From an uncultured Bacteroidales bacterium (GTDB taxonomy: Bacteria > Bacteroidota > Bacteroidia > Bacteroidales > P3): a stretch of 62,538 bases of DNA. The notes under the pieces are model-generated. The model did no database searches and was not told the DNA's origin. It saw nothing but the letters and a program-made list of their open reading frames with translations. Positions within the stretch are counted from its first letter, which is position 1. Every line of letters begins with the position of its first letter. Positions 1 to 9,335 of this stretch are shown one piece after another. The stretch is taken from contig OMYR01000036.1 in NCBI GenBank assembly GCA_900315335.1, positions 1 to 62,538 on the forward strand, in the 5' to 3' direction. The translations under genes were made by a program, and so were the position numbers.

Positions 1-39
1 CAAGATAAATGTATCTGTAAAATATTAGTGTATTTATTC

Positions 40-84
40 AAGGCATTGTTTTATTATTGTAAAGCAATGCCTTTTTTCTTTTAA
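40..84 (+). terminator. Rho-independent terminator of an upstream gene
   Basis: The arms AAGGCATTG and CAATGCCTT pair, and the stem continues inward through TTTTA/TAAAG, giving about 14 bp with one G-U pair. A T-rich tail follows on the + strand. It probably ends a + strand gene lying left of the window. Positions 1-136 hold no gene otherwise. Confidence 0.75.
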
Positions 85-136
85 TGTTTCGTGAAATAAT
101 TGGAAATATTTGTGAAATATAAAAACCTTTTAATGG

Positions 137-643
137 TTATTTTGTCGAAGTTGTATCAAGTATTTTATTAACGATATTTGTTGTGGAAAAACCTTGTAAG
201 AAAGATATTGTTTTTACTTCGCCGCCTTTGTTTTTGACAATATCATAGCCGACAATATCTTCAATTTTGTAGTCGGCACCTTTAACAAGAATATCAGGTT
301 GAACTGTTTGTATCAGGTTTAACGGTGTATCTTCATCAAACAGCACAACGAAATCCACAAAAACAAATGATGCTAAAATCTGTGAGCGTGAAACTTCATC
401 TTGAAGTGGTCTTGTGTTGCCTTTTAGTCGTTTTACCGAATTATCGCTATTAACTCCGACAACCAAAATATCTCCTAAATCTCTCGCTTTTGAAAGATAA
501 TCCACATGTCCTAAATGAATCAAATCAAAACAGCCGTTAGTGAAAACTATTTTCTTATTTTGCAAACGTGCAATCTCTAATGTTTTTTGCAAAGTTTGAA
601 TATCGACAACTTTTGACTTAATATTTTCATTGAAACAGCCCAT
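137..643 (-). CDS. rfaE2: D-glycero-beta-D-manno-heptose 1-phosphate adenylyltransferase
   Basis: This 168-residue protein is a nucleotidyltransferase-fold enzyme that would activate heptose 1-phosphate with ATP to give ADP-heptose for the LPS inner core. Near the N-terminus it has FTNGCFDLIHLGHVDYL, which holds the HxGH nucleotide-binding motif (about residues 43-46). A later KGADY segment is typical of the RfaE2 / HldE C-terminal domain. The length fits a stand-alone adenylyltransferase without the kinase domain; the kinase is not in the window. It is the last gene of a leftward cluster and lies downstream of panD. Family assignment is firm. The glycero-manno specificity is taken from the family. 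Confidence 0.9.
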   Translation of the reverse strand: MGCFNENIKSKVVDIQTLQKTLEIARLQNKKIVFTNGCFDLIHLGHVDYLSKARDLGDILVVGVNSDNSVKRLKGNTRPLQDEVSRSQILASFVFVDFVVLFDEDTPLNLIQTVQPDILVKGADYKIEDIVGYDIVKNKGGEVKTISFLQGFSTTNIVNKILDTTSTK

Positions 644-710
644 AGCGAAGATTTATTTGAGATTTCTTGCGACTTTGATTACAGAACAGAATTTTGTTGG
701 CTTAAAAGGA

Positions 711-1055
711 TTAATCGCATTGATTGTTTTTGGGGAAGATAACGGTAGGTTTCCATTTCTTTGCTTCTTCAAAATCCATAGTTGCAAAAGATACTATGAT
801 AAGTAAGTCATTTATTTGAACTTTTCGTGCAGCCGCTCCGTTAAGACCTATTACTCCACTTTTGCGTTTGCCTTTGATAGCATAAGTATCAAATCTTTCG
901 CCGTTGTTTATATCGTAAATATACACTCTTTCATTCTCGATGATACCGGCCTTATCCATCAAATCCTCGTCAATAGTTATTGAACCGATGTAATTTAAGT
1001 CAGCTTGAGTTACCTTAACTCTATGAATTTTGGATTTCAATACTTCTATTTGCAT
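711..1055 (-). CDS. panD: Aspartate 1-decarboxylase (pyruvoyl-dependent)
   Basis: PanD converts L-aspartate to beta-alanine for pantothenate and CoA synthesis. It is made as a proenzyme that self-cleaves between Gly and Ser to create the pyruvoyl cofactor. The cleavage site is visible as YIGSIT (G24-S25), and the downstream GLNGAAARK segment is also family-typical. I chose the start giving [10 protein letters not shown], 9 codons inside the longest open frame, because it matches the family N-terminus. The resulting 114 residues are of normal PanD length. A TACCTTTG box lies just upstream (1080-1087, minus strand), so the gene probably has its own promoter. Confidence 0.94.
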   Translation of the reverse strand: MQIEVLKSKIHRVKVTQADLNYIGSITIDEDLMDKAGIIENERVYIYDINNGERFDTYAIKGKRKSGVIGLNGAAARKVQINDLLIIVSFATMDFEEAKKWKPTVIFPKNNQCD

Positions 1056-1079
1056 AGTATATCCCTTTTTTTGAGGTTG

Positions 1080-1087
1080 CAAAGGTA
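1080..1087 (-). promoter_or_regulatory. Bacteroidota -7 promoter box for panD
   Basis: On the minus strand this reads TACCTTTG, a match to the TAnnTTTG -7 element of the Bacteroidota primary sigma factor, about 25 bases before the panD ATG. No convincing -33 TTG box was identified. Confidence 0.55.
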
Positions 1088-1118
1088 CAATTTATTTGTG
1101 ATATACGAATAAGAAAAA

Positions 1119-1790
1119 TTAAAGAATTGTGAAATACTTTGCCACAATGACAAAACTAAGACACAACATTACAACGGAAAACACGAAAAACAAAATACTC
1201 CAAATAATTGTAGGAATATGCGTTGTTTTCTTCAAAAGCAGCGAATCTCCTGCCTTTTTTGGATTGATTAGATTGACATATAGCAAGGTTAGCGTTGATA
1301 AAAGATTTTCAATCAAAAGCACGTAGGCGTATATATATATGATGTTGTCGTATATAGAATGAAAGATAGGAACAAGTATAAAAATCAAGTTTAATGATGC
1401 GAAACAAATAGTCCATACTCTGCCAAAACTATTGGCAATGGCAAAGATTATTGAGATAATACTTATTGCCATTATAATATAAAATGTTTTTTCCGTTATG
1501 CCGAATGGTATCAAACATATAAGACCGAAACCTATAAGACCGGGAAGTGTATAGCCGGCAAGCGATATGAAAAAGCCGGCAACTTTTGAAGTTATCTTGG
1601 TTACACAAACGCCTGAAAAATCTGTGTTCAATGCTATCTTTTGAACCTTTTGGCGGAAAAGTATTGCAATAAAGGCGTGCGATAATTCGTGTGTTAAGGT
1701 ATTGAACGTTCGTAACAACAAATCAAAAGGTTTCAAACGAATCAATATCGCAATAATCGTAGGTGCTAATATTATGAAAATTTTGCTCAT
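1119..1790 (-). CDS. M50-like integral membrane metalloprotease family protein
   Basis: A very hydrophobic protein of about 223 residues with several predicted membrane segments. HELSH near the N-terminus (about residues 34-38) is the HExxH zinc-binding motif of the M50B-like family. The substrate is unknown. The start was set at the ATG that overlaps the aroE stop as ATGA (4 bases); two in-frame ATGs lie slightly upstream (1796 and 1805). The ATGA overlap suggests translational coupling with aroE. Whether it is an active protease cannot be judged here, because the second conserved acidic motif of M50 was not clearly found. Confidence 0.7.
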   Translation of the reverse strand: MSKIFIILAPTIIAILIRLKPFDLLLRTFNTLTHELSHAFIAILFRQKVQKIALNTDFSGVCVTKITSKVAGFFISLAGYTLPGLIGFGLICLIPFGITEKTFYIIMAISIISIIFAIANSFGRVWTICFASLNLIFILVPIFHSIYDNIIYIYAYVLLIENLLSTLTLLYVNLINPKKAGDSLLLKKTTHIPTIIWSILFFVFSVVMLCLSFVIVAKYFTIL

Positions 1791-2554
1791 AGCCATATTT
1801 CCCAACTTGCTTCGGCTTGATAGCGTAGCATATTCAGACCATTGATTGTTTTTGCTCCTTGTGTCTTTGATTTGTAAAGAAGAAATGTTTCGCTCGGGTT
1901 ATAAATCAAATCGAAAACTACGTGATTGGAATTTATTTTCTCATACGGAAATTCTTTTATTGGTGGCAAGCTCATCGAGCAAGGTGTTGCATTGACTATT
2001 AAATCGTATTGCTCTAAATTTTTTAGATTATCGTAATTCACAAATTCTGACGAAAGGGCGATTTTGCTTAAAAAGGTTTCTTTTATTTGCGAATTGCTTT
2101 GTCTTGTTGCAAAAGTCGTTTTTATATTATGATTGTTCAATACAATATAGCAACTTATTGCCGCACCACCAGTGCCAAGAATAAGAGTAGAATGGATATC
2201 GGCAATATCAGTTTGTTCAATCAGCGACTGTTCAAAGCCGATAGTGTCCGTATTGTAAGCGTAGAGTTTTTGGTCTTTAATTTTTATGCAATTGGTGGCA
2301 GGATTGTTTTGCAGTTGCGACGTTTTGAAATCCACATATTTCATTATCGCTGTTTTGTAAGGCGAAGTAACGTTCAGCCCCATTAAATTCGGATTGTTTT
2401 TAAGTAATTCGGGTAAGTCATCAATGGATTTCAATTCAAAAAGTTCATATTTGCAATTATTCAAACCTTCTTTTCTGAATTTATCTTCAAAATAAATTTT
2501 AGAAAAAGAATGAGACAATGGATAGCCTACAAGTCCGAAGAGTTTATCGCTCAT
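1787..2554 (-). CDS. aroE: Shikimate dehydrogenase
   Basis: AroE reduces 3-dehydroshikimate to shikimate with NADPH in the chorismate pathway. The 255-residue protein has the substrate-binding start GLVGYPLSHSFSK, the catalytic lysine region LNVTSPYK, the NTDTIGF segment and a glycine-rich NADP-binding LILGTGGAA. These appear in the usual order and the length is near the family norm. The 5' end overlaps dedA by 11 bases and the 3' end overlaps the M50-like gene as ATGA, so these genes are probably one transcript. Confidence 0.93.
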   Translation of the reverse strand: MSDKLFGLVGYPLSHSFSKIYFEDKFRKEGLNNCKYELFELKSIDDLPELLKNNPNLMGLNVTSPYKTAIMKYVDFKTSQLQNNPATNCIKIKDQKLYAYNTDTIGFEQSLIEQTDIADIHSTLILGTGGAAISCYIVLNNHNIKTTFATRQSNSQIKETFLSKIALSSEFVNYDNLKNLEQYDLIVNATPCSMSLPPIKEFPYEKINSNHVVFDLIYNPSETFLLYKSKTQGAKTINGLNMLRYQAEASWEIWL

Positions 2555-3461
2555 TATTGGGTTGCTTTTTCTTTTTTAGACCATTATATATTAAGTATGC
2601 AACAAACAATACTCCTAAGCTGACCAAAACGTATGACAATTCGGAAGAGTATTTTTCGATAATATCTTGCTGACCTTTCGCCAAATATCCCAAGAGAGCT
2701 AAAAGGGTGTTCCAAATAGCAGCTCCAAGAAACGTATATAACAAGAAAAATCCGAAATTCATCTTTGCAATGCCGGCAGGTATAGAGATAAGTTGTCTGA
2801 CGGCAGGAACTAAACGACCGATAAATGTTGAAGTTTTGCCGTGTTTAACAAAATATTCCTCAGCCTTTGCAACTTTTTCTTTGCTTAGTAATAACATATG
2901 TCCCACGCGAGAATCTGCAAACTTGTATATAATAGGACGGCCTATAATCAGAGCCAAAACATAATTGATTGTTGCTCCTATCAATGCACCGAGTGTTCCG
3001 AAAACAACAACCAATATAATATTCATATTGTTATCCTTTGACGTTGCTTTGTATGCGGCAGGAGGTATGACCACTTCCGACGGAAAAGGAATAAAAGAAC
3101 TTTCCACTGCCATAAGCAGCGTTATCGTTCCGTAATTGATATTGTCCATATACCAAGAAACAACATTTTGAACCATATTGTTATTGGTCGAAGAATCTTT
3201 TTTTGTAATCGTTTCTTGCGGAAGTGTTGCTGTCTTTTGCGGAAGTGTATTTATTTCTTTTGCATCACTCGTCTTTGCCGCAGGTTGAGGATTGGGAAAT
3301 GTGGTAGTGGAAGGATTTTGAGCAATTAATGTATTCGGTAAAATAAATAGTGATACTACCAAAATAATTAGGGACATCAGTGATTTAGTTTCACTAACTA
3401 ATTTATTAGTGTGAGTGATTAATTTATTGGTTACACTGATTATTTTATTAGTATTAAACAT
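2544..3461 (-). CDS. DedA-family membrane protein with a repeat-derived N-terminus
   Basis: The C-terminal two thirds is a DedA / SNARE-associated domain: ESSFIPFPSEVV near residue 120, then GRLVPAVRQLISIPAG, with hydrophobic segments. DedA proteins are linked to undecaprenyl-phosphate or lipid translocation and to membrane homeostasis. The N-terminus is unusual. Residues 1 to about 28 are imperfect heptapeptides (FNTNKII, SVTNKLI, THTNKLV, SETKSL) encoded by the 21-bp-period DNA repeat at 3388-3461. A hydrophobic signal-like stretch and a Thr/Pro/Lys-rich linker follow. The ATG itself lies in a repeat core. True translation could start further in, for example at the Met before SLIILVV. The gene overlaps the TPR gene by 8 bases. 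Confidence 0.85.
   Translation of the reverse strand: MFNTNKIISVTNKLITHTNKLVSETKSLMSLIILVVSLFILPNTLIAQNPSTTTFPNPQPAAKTSDAKEINTLPQKTATLPQETITKKDSSTNNNMVQNVVSWYMDNINYGTITLLMAVESSFIPFPSEVVIPPAAYKATSKDNNMNIILVVVFGTLGALIGATINYVLALIIGRPIIYKFADSRVGHMLLLSKEKVAKAEEYFVKHGKTSTFIGRLVPAVRQLISIPAGIAKMNFGFFLLYTFLGAAIWNTLLALLGYLAKGQQDIIEKYSSELSYVLVSLGVLFVAYLIYNGLKKKKQPNNER
3388..3461. repeat. 21-bp-period repeat array inside the dedA 5' end
   Basis: Four 11-bp cores, GTTTCACTAAC, GTGTGAGTGAT, GTTACACTGAT and GTATTAAACAT, start at 3388, 3409, 3430 and 3451, exactly 21 bases apart, with AT-rich 10-bp spacers (taatttatta type). The last core holds both the dedA start codon and the stop codon of the TPR gene on the minus strand. 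Confidence 0.9.
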
Positions 3462-4872
3462 GATGAATTTGTTTTAAGCAACGTTTATAATTTGGATTGT
3501 CGATGATTTCGGGATAATGCTCTTTGATGTATATTGGAAAGGAATCCAAAGAAGATAATATCTTCAACGTCTTGGTTGTGTAACTGTCAAACTTTTGGTC
3601 TTGGCAAGTAATTCGCAAAAATGCATACCAAAAATCTTCCGTGCAAGAATGTAATTCTGCAAGAGTGTTTTCCATAATTTTTATAGCCTCAAAAGTATGT
3701 CCGTCTCTTGATTTCAAAGCGGCAAGAGTGGTACTTGCGAGTTCTATTGTATAGTCATCTGTCGAGGTTGTGAAAAGCATTTCAAAAATATCTTCACTAT
3801 GGTTTTCAAAACCATAGTCATAGACTTTTCTTGCGAAATCTATTATCAGTTCAATATCTATGTTTTCATCGTATGCTCTTTGAACGCAAGTTATTGCAGA
3901 TGATGGGTCGTCCAAAAAATAATAGCACAAAGCCATATCCAACAAATATGTCTTGCCGAATATATCGTTTGCATCGTCATCGACTTGCTTCAAATGCAAT
4001 AGGGCTTTAGCGTAATCGTTTTCAATAATCAAAATGCCGGCATAAACCAAATGCAAATCGGTTGCATAGTTTTGGGCGTTGTCTATTGCCAAGTCTAATT
4101 CCTTTTTTGCATTTGCGTAATCTTTTTTTGCTATCAAACAATCGGCTTTACATGCGTGGCGAATTTCTCCTTTTGGGTTGATGACTATTGCATAATCAAA
4201 GGCTTCAATTGCTAAATCAAAAAGTTTGTAGCGTGAATAAACAATACCCAATGCACACCAGATAATATCCATAAATGGGTGCTCTCGACTTAAATTAAAC
4301 AATAGGTTTATGATATTATCTTGAAGCGACGGCTCAAATGCACAATCGGTGTAGCAACCTAAGGTCATTCTGTCCTCGTAATTAAGTTCGACAGCCTTAT
4401 GTAGATATTTTTCGGCGTTAATTAAATTGTCTCTTTCCAAGAAAATCCTGCCGATAAGCATATATATGAAGTAATTTTCTTCGTCTCTTTGCAGAATATC
4501 GAGCAATATATCCAAGGCGACATCAATATTCTTGTTTGAATCAATGTATAGTGATGCCAAATCCAATCGCAATTCGTCGGAATCGTATAAGTCTAACGCC
4601 TGTTTGGTAATATCTATCGCTTTTTGATATTCGGAATGGTTGGCAAGATAAGTAGTATATCTTGAAATTATTTCTTCATTGTTCGGAAACAATTCATAGG
4701 CACGCAAAGTAACTTCTTCGGCTTGCTCGAACATATCATTGTTGAAATACCAATCAATAATATCCACATAGTTGTCGGAGTCAAACCAAATATCCTCTCC
4801 TTTAAGAAACCTTTCATAGCGATTGACTTGCAGCCGCATTTCTCTTTCTTGTTCCTTATCGAAATTGTCCAT
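3454..4872 (-). CDS. Tetratricopeptide-repeat protein
   Basis: A 472-residue, acidic, helical protein with recurring TPR-like signatures (for example AEEVTLRAYELFPNNEE, AIEAFDYAIVINPKGE, DYAKALLHLKQVD). No signal peptide is seen, so it is probably a cytoplasmic scaffold or adaptor. TPR proteins mediate protein contacts, and nothing shows the partner. The stop codon lies in a 21-bp-family repeat core shared with the start of dedA, so the present C-terminus (CLKQIHHV) may have been set by repeat invasion. It is the head of a tightly overlapping run with dedA and aroE. Confidence 0.8.
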   Translation of the reverse strand: MDNFDKEQEREMRLQVNRYERFLKGEDIWFDSDNYVDIIDWYFNNDMFEQAEEVTLRAYELFPNNEEIISRYTTYLANHSEYQKAIDITKQALDLYDSDELRLDLASLYIDSNKNIDVALDILLDILQRDEENYFIYMLIGRIFLERDNLINAEKYLHKAVELNYEDRMTLGCYTDCAFEPSLQDNIINLLFNLSREHPFMDIIWCALGIVYSRYKLFDLAIEAFDYAIVINPKGEIRHACKADCLIAKKDYANAKKELDLAIDNAQNYATDLHLVYAGILIIENDYAKALLHLKQVDDDANDIFGKTYLLDMALCYYFLDDPSSAITCVQRAYDENIDIELIIDFARKVYDYGFENHSEDIFEMLFTTSTDDYTIELASTTLAALKSRDGHTFEAIKIMENTLAELHSCTEDFWYAFLRITCQDQKFDSYTTKTLKILSSLDSFPIYIKEHYPEIIDNPNYKRCLKQIHHV

Positions 4873-4918
4873 AAATGTTTTTGACCTTTTCTATTAGTTT
4901 TGTTAAACACTTTGTTTT

Positions 4919-6412
4919 TTATCGAAGTTCTTTCGGTATTCGGGCAACTCTATGTAATTTGTTGTTTTTATAAATCACATAAACGTTACCCATATAAAAC
5001 CAATGTCTATCACTGCCGTCAAAATTGGTGAAAACTTCTCTGTCGGGTTTGCCCCAAGAAAGTTCGGTCATATCCATAGTCATAGTAGGGATAAGTTCTT
5101 TGTTGCAAATGGCTTTGAATGCGGAAGGGTAGGTATATCTATATTTTTCAACTCTATTATCCATTAAATACTTGTCGAAACTTAACCAATCGCCAAGTGC
5201 ATAATCCTCTGGCATATAAAACTTACGACCTTTTTCGTTACGCATAAGCATTTGAAATTTTCCGTCTTTTACTACAACGTCCAAGCATCTGAACTTATCG
5301 CCTTGATGCAAGGTTATTGGAGTTTTTCTTCTTAAATCTATAACGGTAAGAGGAAATTTGTCGCCGCGAACAACAAATTCTCTGTCTTTGTACTCCTGTT
5401 TTATACGTGTTAGGAAATTGTCAATAACGAATGGGAACAAATGTCTTTCTTTTTTTGTCGGATATTTGTAATATATAGTATCTTGGCGGTTGTCAATAAC
5501 CAATTTAAGATATACGTCAGTTAAGTTCTTGGCATCAAATGCTACGTCAGTAACATGAAACTTAACTCCTTCCAATCGCCTTGCCTTTGCAGTAGGATAT
5601 TCTGTAAAAGAATATTTACGAGAATCGTCGTCGTAGTTGTATATTCTTATGCCGTTATATAGTCGTTCTATCGTTTCGTCTGTAACAACCGGAAGAGTGA
5701 GAGTTTGTCCTATAAGAAAATCTGCAACAATGGCGTAGTTGGCAGTAGTGTCGTAAGAAATTAGGTTAAGGTCGGAATTGGTGTTTTTGCCAATAGGATA
5801 ACCGTTTTTATTATAATTGTAATACGACATTGGAATGAAAGGAAAATGATATTGGTTGTAGAAATTTTGATAAGCATAATAAACCGTATCGTCTGTATTT
5901 CCAACCAATAGTTTAAGGAAAGGTTTGCGAAGTTTGGACCAATCTTGTTTTGACGGCACTGCTTCTTTTATTCTATTAAATGCAAACTGATCCGGAACAT
6001 AATCCAAAACAACGAACCACGCACCTTTCAAAGAGTTTAACTTCTCTTTGCTCATTCTTGTAAGGTGATAATATGAGATGGTCTTGCCATTGACACGTAC
6101 GCTGTTGTTTTTATTGTAACCTCTTGACTTGTCTTTGTCTGAAATAGTCTTGCCCTTACTGTTTTTACTTGCTTCGTATTCGTTTGCACGCATTCCGACA
6201 AAGAAATAATCCAATAGAGAATCATTGACATTCTCCAAATATAATGTTTGATTCATCAACGCCCACGGTTGTGTGGCATAATTCATATATTGTGAATAAT
6301 CACTATAATTAAAATCGGGAACAACTTTATAATCTTTGATTTGGGCGTGCAGTTGAGCCGTAAGGCACAAGCATAGACACAACAGAAACGAATTTATTAT
6401 GGTCTTTTTCAT
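4919..6412 (-). CDS. Exported protein of unknown function
   Basis: About 497 residues. The start MKKTIINSFLLCLCLCL was chosen over an upstream in-frame Met because it begins a clear signal peptide ending near LHAQ, and because a TAACTTTG promoter box lies at 6445-6452, which would be inside the longer frame. The mature part is rich in Tyr, Lys and Asp, with no motif I recognise and no membrane span or sorting domain. It is probably periplasmic or outer-membrane associated. It reads away from trmD. Confidence 0.75.
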   Translation of the reverse strand: MKKTIINSFLLCLCLCLTAQLHAQIKDYKVVPDFNYSDYSQYMNYATQPWALMNQTLYLENVNDSLLDYFFVGMRANEYEASKNSKGKTISDKDKSRGYNKNNSVRVNGKTISYYHLTRMSKEKLNSLKGAWFVVLDYVPDQFAFNRIKEAVPSKQDWSKLRKPFLKLLVGNTDDTVYYAYQNFYNQYHFPFIPMSYYNYNKNGYPIGKNTNSDLNLISYDTTANYAIVADFLIGQTLTLPVVTDETIERLYNGIRIYNYDDDSRKYSFTEYPTAKARRLEGVKFHVTDVAFDAKNLTDVYLKLVIDNRQDTIYYKYPTKKERHLFPFVIDNFLTRIKQEYKDREFVVRGDKFPLTVIDLRRKTPITLHQGDKFRCLDVVVKDGKFQMLMRNEKGRKFYMPEDYALGDWLSFDKYLMDNRVEKYRYTYPSAFKAICNKELIPTMTMDMTELSWGKPDREVFTNFDGSDRHWFYMGNVYVIYKNNKLHRVARIPKELR

Positions 6413-6444
6413 ATTATTACTTACATAGTATTTCATAAACGTTG

Positions 6445-6452
6445 CAAAGTTA
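6445..6452 (-). promoter_or_regulatory. Promoter -7 box for the 4919-6412 gene
   Basis: The minus strand reads TAACTTTG, with a TTG at 6474-6476 at 21-base spacing. This is a good Bacteroidota -33/-7 pair about 33 bases upstream of the chosen start. Confidence 0.6.
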
Positions 6453-6515
6453 CAATATTTTTTACATTCATTACAATAAATCATTGTTTTTTTCAAAAAA
6501 TCTAAAATCTTTTCA

Positions 6516-6523
6516 TATTTTTG
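6516..6523 (+). promoter_or_regulatory. Promoter -7 box for trmD
   Basis: TATTTTTG matches TAnnTTTG and sits about 90 bases before the trmD ATG, back to back with the leftward promoter. The -33 element is unclear. Confidence 0.4.
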
Positions 6524-6615
6524 CACTCCGAAAGAATAAAGACAATAAATCGGAATTTATATACTTGGGATTTTTATTCCTTATTTTGTGATAATGCAAT
6601 TACAATAATAAAATT

Positions 6616-7290
6616 ATGCAAATAGACATCATTACACTATTTCCCGAAATGTTTGAAGGTTTTTTTAACTATTCAATCCTTAAACGCGCTCAGACCAAAG
6701 GTTTTTTGAAACTCAATTTAATTAATCTTCGTGATTATTCTTTGAACAAGTACGGTAGCGTTGATGATTATGCTTTCGGAGGCGGGGCAGGTATGGTTAT
6801 TCAAATAGAACCTGTTATGAATTGTATTGAAGATTTGCAAAAGAAAACTAATTACGATGAAATAATATACACCGCTCCTGACGGAGAAATGCTCAACCAA
6901 AAGATGAGTAATGATTTGTCTTTGAAAGAAAATTTGATAATCCTTTGCGGTCATTACAAGGGTATTGATGAACGTTTGAGGGAACACGTTATTACAAAAG
7001 AAATATCCATTGGCGATTATGTTTTGAGTGGAGGAGAATTGGCATCGGCTGTTATTTGCGATAGTGTCGTTAGATTAATTCCCGGCGTTTTGAGTGATGA
7101 GCAAAGTGCTTTGAGCGATTCATTCCAAGACGGCTTGGTTGCTCCTGCGGTATATACACGTCCGGCAGAGTACAGAGGTTGGAAAGTCCCCGATGTATTG
7201 TTGTGTGGCGACCCTAAGAAAATAGAAGCATGGCAAGAAGCAAATGCAATCGAAAGAACAAGGCAAAGACGCCCCGATTTGTTAAAATAA
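6616..7290 (+). CDS. trmD: tRNA (guanine-N1-)-methyltransferase TrmD
   Basis: TrmD methylates G37 of tRNAs using S-adenosylmethionine and prevents +1 frameshifting. The 224-residue protein shows [16 protein letters not shown] at the start, [12 protein letters not shown], the SAM-knot segment [27 protein letters not shown], and SFQDGL then [15 protein letters not shown]. All are in family order and the length is normal. It stands alone here, without the rpsP-rimM-rplS neighbours seen in some phyla. Confidence 0.97.
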   Translation: MQIDIITLFPEMFEGFFNYSILKRAQTKGFLKLNLINLRDYSLNKYGSVDDYAFGGGAGMVIQIEPVMNCIEDLQKKTNYDEIIYTAPDGEMLNQKMSNDLSLKENLIILCGHYKGIDERLREHVITKEISIGDYVLSGGELASAVICDSVVRLIPGVLSDEQSALSDSFQDGLVAPAVYTRPAEYRGWKVPDVLLCGDPKKIEAWQEANAIERTRQRRPDLLK

Positions 7291-7379
7291 TATCGGCAAA
7301 AGTTTTATCGAAAATCTTAAAATGGTTATGACGCAACACATTTTTAATAAAAATTAATTAGTTATTAAAATTATTTTAT

Positions 7380-7387
7380 TACCTTTG
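7380..7387 (+). promoter_or_regulatory. Promoter -7 box for the 7412-9064 gene
   Basis: TACCTTTG lies 25 bases before the chosen start and just after an AT-rich stretch (GTTATTAAAAT then TATTTTATTA) like the 21-bp repeat family. Confidence 0.55.
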
Positions 7388-7411
7388 CACATCAAAAATC
7401 GTATTTCAGAT

Positions 7412-9064
7412 ATGAAAAAGACATTATTTATATTCCTCTCTTTGATTATTGCAATCTGTGTGCAGGCACAAATGGATATACATTGGGGTAATCGTTTCTA
7501 TGATATAAAAGATAATTGTAAAAGCGTGGAGTTTATTGCCGAAGACAACGGTTCATACTATTTCTATTACAGTATGGATGAATACATCGGTCAAGGGGAA
7601 TACGAATATCGCTATTATCTTGCCCGTACAGATAAAGACGGAAATGTGGATAAAGTAGTAAGAATTAATTTTGGAAGTAATAAATTCAAAATAGAACAGA
7701 CTTGGCGTAGCGGAGCACTTGTCGGATTCATATTGTCCAAGACAAAAGAAGATGCCCCTAAACAAGAAAAACGTACTTCAAGAAAGAAAACCGACAACGT
7801 AAAGACAGGAAAACAGTCTTTGTATTGTGAATTTCTGCATTTAAGAGATATGCGTTTGATTGACGAGCCAAAGAAATTTATCACCTATAATTATTTTGCC
7901 GATTCGGCACAAGCACCTTATTTGTTCAAGTTTTCTGAAAACAAAACCAAAATGGTGTTCTGTTTATTTGAAAATGACACCGCCGGACGTAGTGCAAACG
8001 TCAGAGTTTATGATGATAAAATGAATATGCTTTGGGATAAAAACTATGCTTTGAAGAATATTCAGATGCCAGCCTATAAGGTTAGCGATGTGGCAGTATC
8101 TAATGACGGAAAACGTGCGTTACTTGCAATCAACGGCTATGTTCAAGGTAAAAAAATAAATCACGCCGACGACAAAGCTTTCCTTATTCACATGGAGCCG
8201 TATATAAACAAAGGTTACACATTGCAAATGGAAAAAGCATGGGTAACTGATATGCAATGCTGTTTTAATTTAGAGGGTGATTATGTGCTTGCAGGTTATT
8301 ACGGCACAACTAACGACAAGCCTTATTTGGCTACCGGCTCGTTCGCATATACATTTGACAAACGACGCCATTATCAAAAGAATTTCTCACAGGTGGAGTT
8401 CAGAGATTACGAAACCGATGATATGGTAGCCCCGTTCAAACCTAATCCAAAGGATAAGAAAGCCCAAAGACCTACGGTTGCAAAGGACGGTTTGGTTATA
8501 CCTTCGCAATTCACGACGTATGTAGATCATTTAGTGCCTATGGTTGGCGGTAATGTCATTATGATTGGTGAGCAAAGATATGCTTCAAAAGTTCAATCGC
8601 CAAGACGTAAAGGCGAAAAGCCGACAGGCGAAAATGCACAGTTTTATCGTGATTTGGTTATATCCAATATAGATAACACAGGTTTGATAACCGGCAACGC
8701 TTTTATTGCCAAACGCCAAAAAGAGTATAGGGGTAGCAACGATTATAATGGTTACGCTTTGACAAGGGATAGGTATGGTATGTACATTATGTTTAACGAC
8801 CATATTGCGAACTATAAAGACGGAAAATTCACACCTAAAAAGCAATACGACAGCGATAAATTGCGAACTCAGGTAAGTTTCGTTCAGATATTTTCTGACG
8901 GTAGCTTCAATTGGTTGCAATCATTCAGAAGCAAGCAAGATAGTAAGGAAATGCCTTTCTATAAAACTATGTTTTTGACTCACGACAAATATATTTTATT
9001 CCTTGTTCATCACGAAGACAACAATATGATTGGTAAAATCGAAACACGTGAGGGTATTCGATAA
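7412..9064 (+). CDS. Exported protein of unknown function
   Basis: About 550 residues. The start MKKTLFIFLSLIIAICVQAQ was chosen because it opens a signal peptide cleaved near QAQ and follows a TACCTTTG box; the longest frame begins 9 codons earlier. The mature protein has a Lys/Arg-rich linker (around EKRTSRKKTDN) and many short beta-type segments, suggesting a propeller or similar fold, but I recognise no family. There is no T9SS sorting tail and no membrane span, so a periplasmic location is likely. Confidence 0.75.
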   Translation: MKKTLFIFLSLIIAICVQAQMDIHWGNRFYDIKDNCKSVEFIAEDNGSYYFYYSMDEYIGQGEYEYRYYLARTDKDGNVDKVVRINFGSNKFKIEQTWRSGALVGFILSKTKEDAPKQEKRTSRKKTDNVKTGKQSLYCEFLHLRDMRLIDEPKKFITYNYFADSAQAPYLFKFSENKTKMVFCLFENDTAGRSANVRVYDDKMNMLWDKNYALKNIQMPAYKVSDVAVSNDGKRALLAINGYVQGKKINHADDKAFLIHMEPYINKGYTLQMEKAWVTDMQCCFNLEGDYVLAGYYGTTNDKPYLATGSFAYTFDKRRHYQKNFSQVEFRDYETDDMVAPFKPNPKDKKAQRPTVAKDGLVIPSQFTTYVDHLVPMVGGNVIMIGEQRYASKVQSPRRKGEKPTGENAQFYRDLVISNIDNTGLITGNAFIAKRQKEYRGSNDYNGYALTRDRYGMYIMFNDHIANYKDGKFTPKKQYDSDKLRTQVSFVQIFSDGSFNWLQSFRSKQDSKEMPFYKTMFLTHDKYILFLVHHEDNNMIGKIETREGIR

Positions 9065-9124
9065 CTACTTGACGTAAGGTTGTAACAAGGCGTTATTTTT
9101 ATGGTATTTGATAAGTGAAAAATA

Positions 9125-9177
9125 ATGTTTAACACTAATAAAATAATGTTTAACATCAGTGAAATAGTGTTAAACAT
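9125..9177. repeat. 21-bp-period intergenic repeat array
   Basis: Cores ATGTTTAACAC, ATGTTTAACAT and GTGTTAAACAT start at 9125, 9146 and 9167 (21-base period), separated by 10-bp spacers taataaaata and cagtgaaata. The rest of the 9065-9335 gap holds no gene I can support. Confidence 0.9.
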
Positions 9178-9335
9178 TATTTTTTTGTTTTGAGATAATA
9201 ATTTATTGCGACTGCTTACCGACGGAATTATTACATTTAAGCGAATAATATTTGTTGAAACTTTGATTTTGTTGATTGAAACCATAAAATATTTCGCACC
9301 TGCTTACGTTTAATTAGCAAGTTTGGAAAGACGAT

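Noticed and set aside
9010-9285. Minus-strand open frame of 91 codons
   Set aside because: It is produced by the 21-bp repeats staying open in frame and overlaps the end of the exported-protein gene; no start signal or family.
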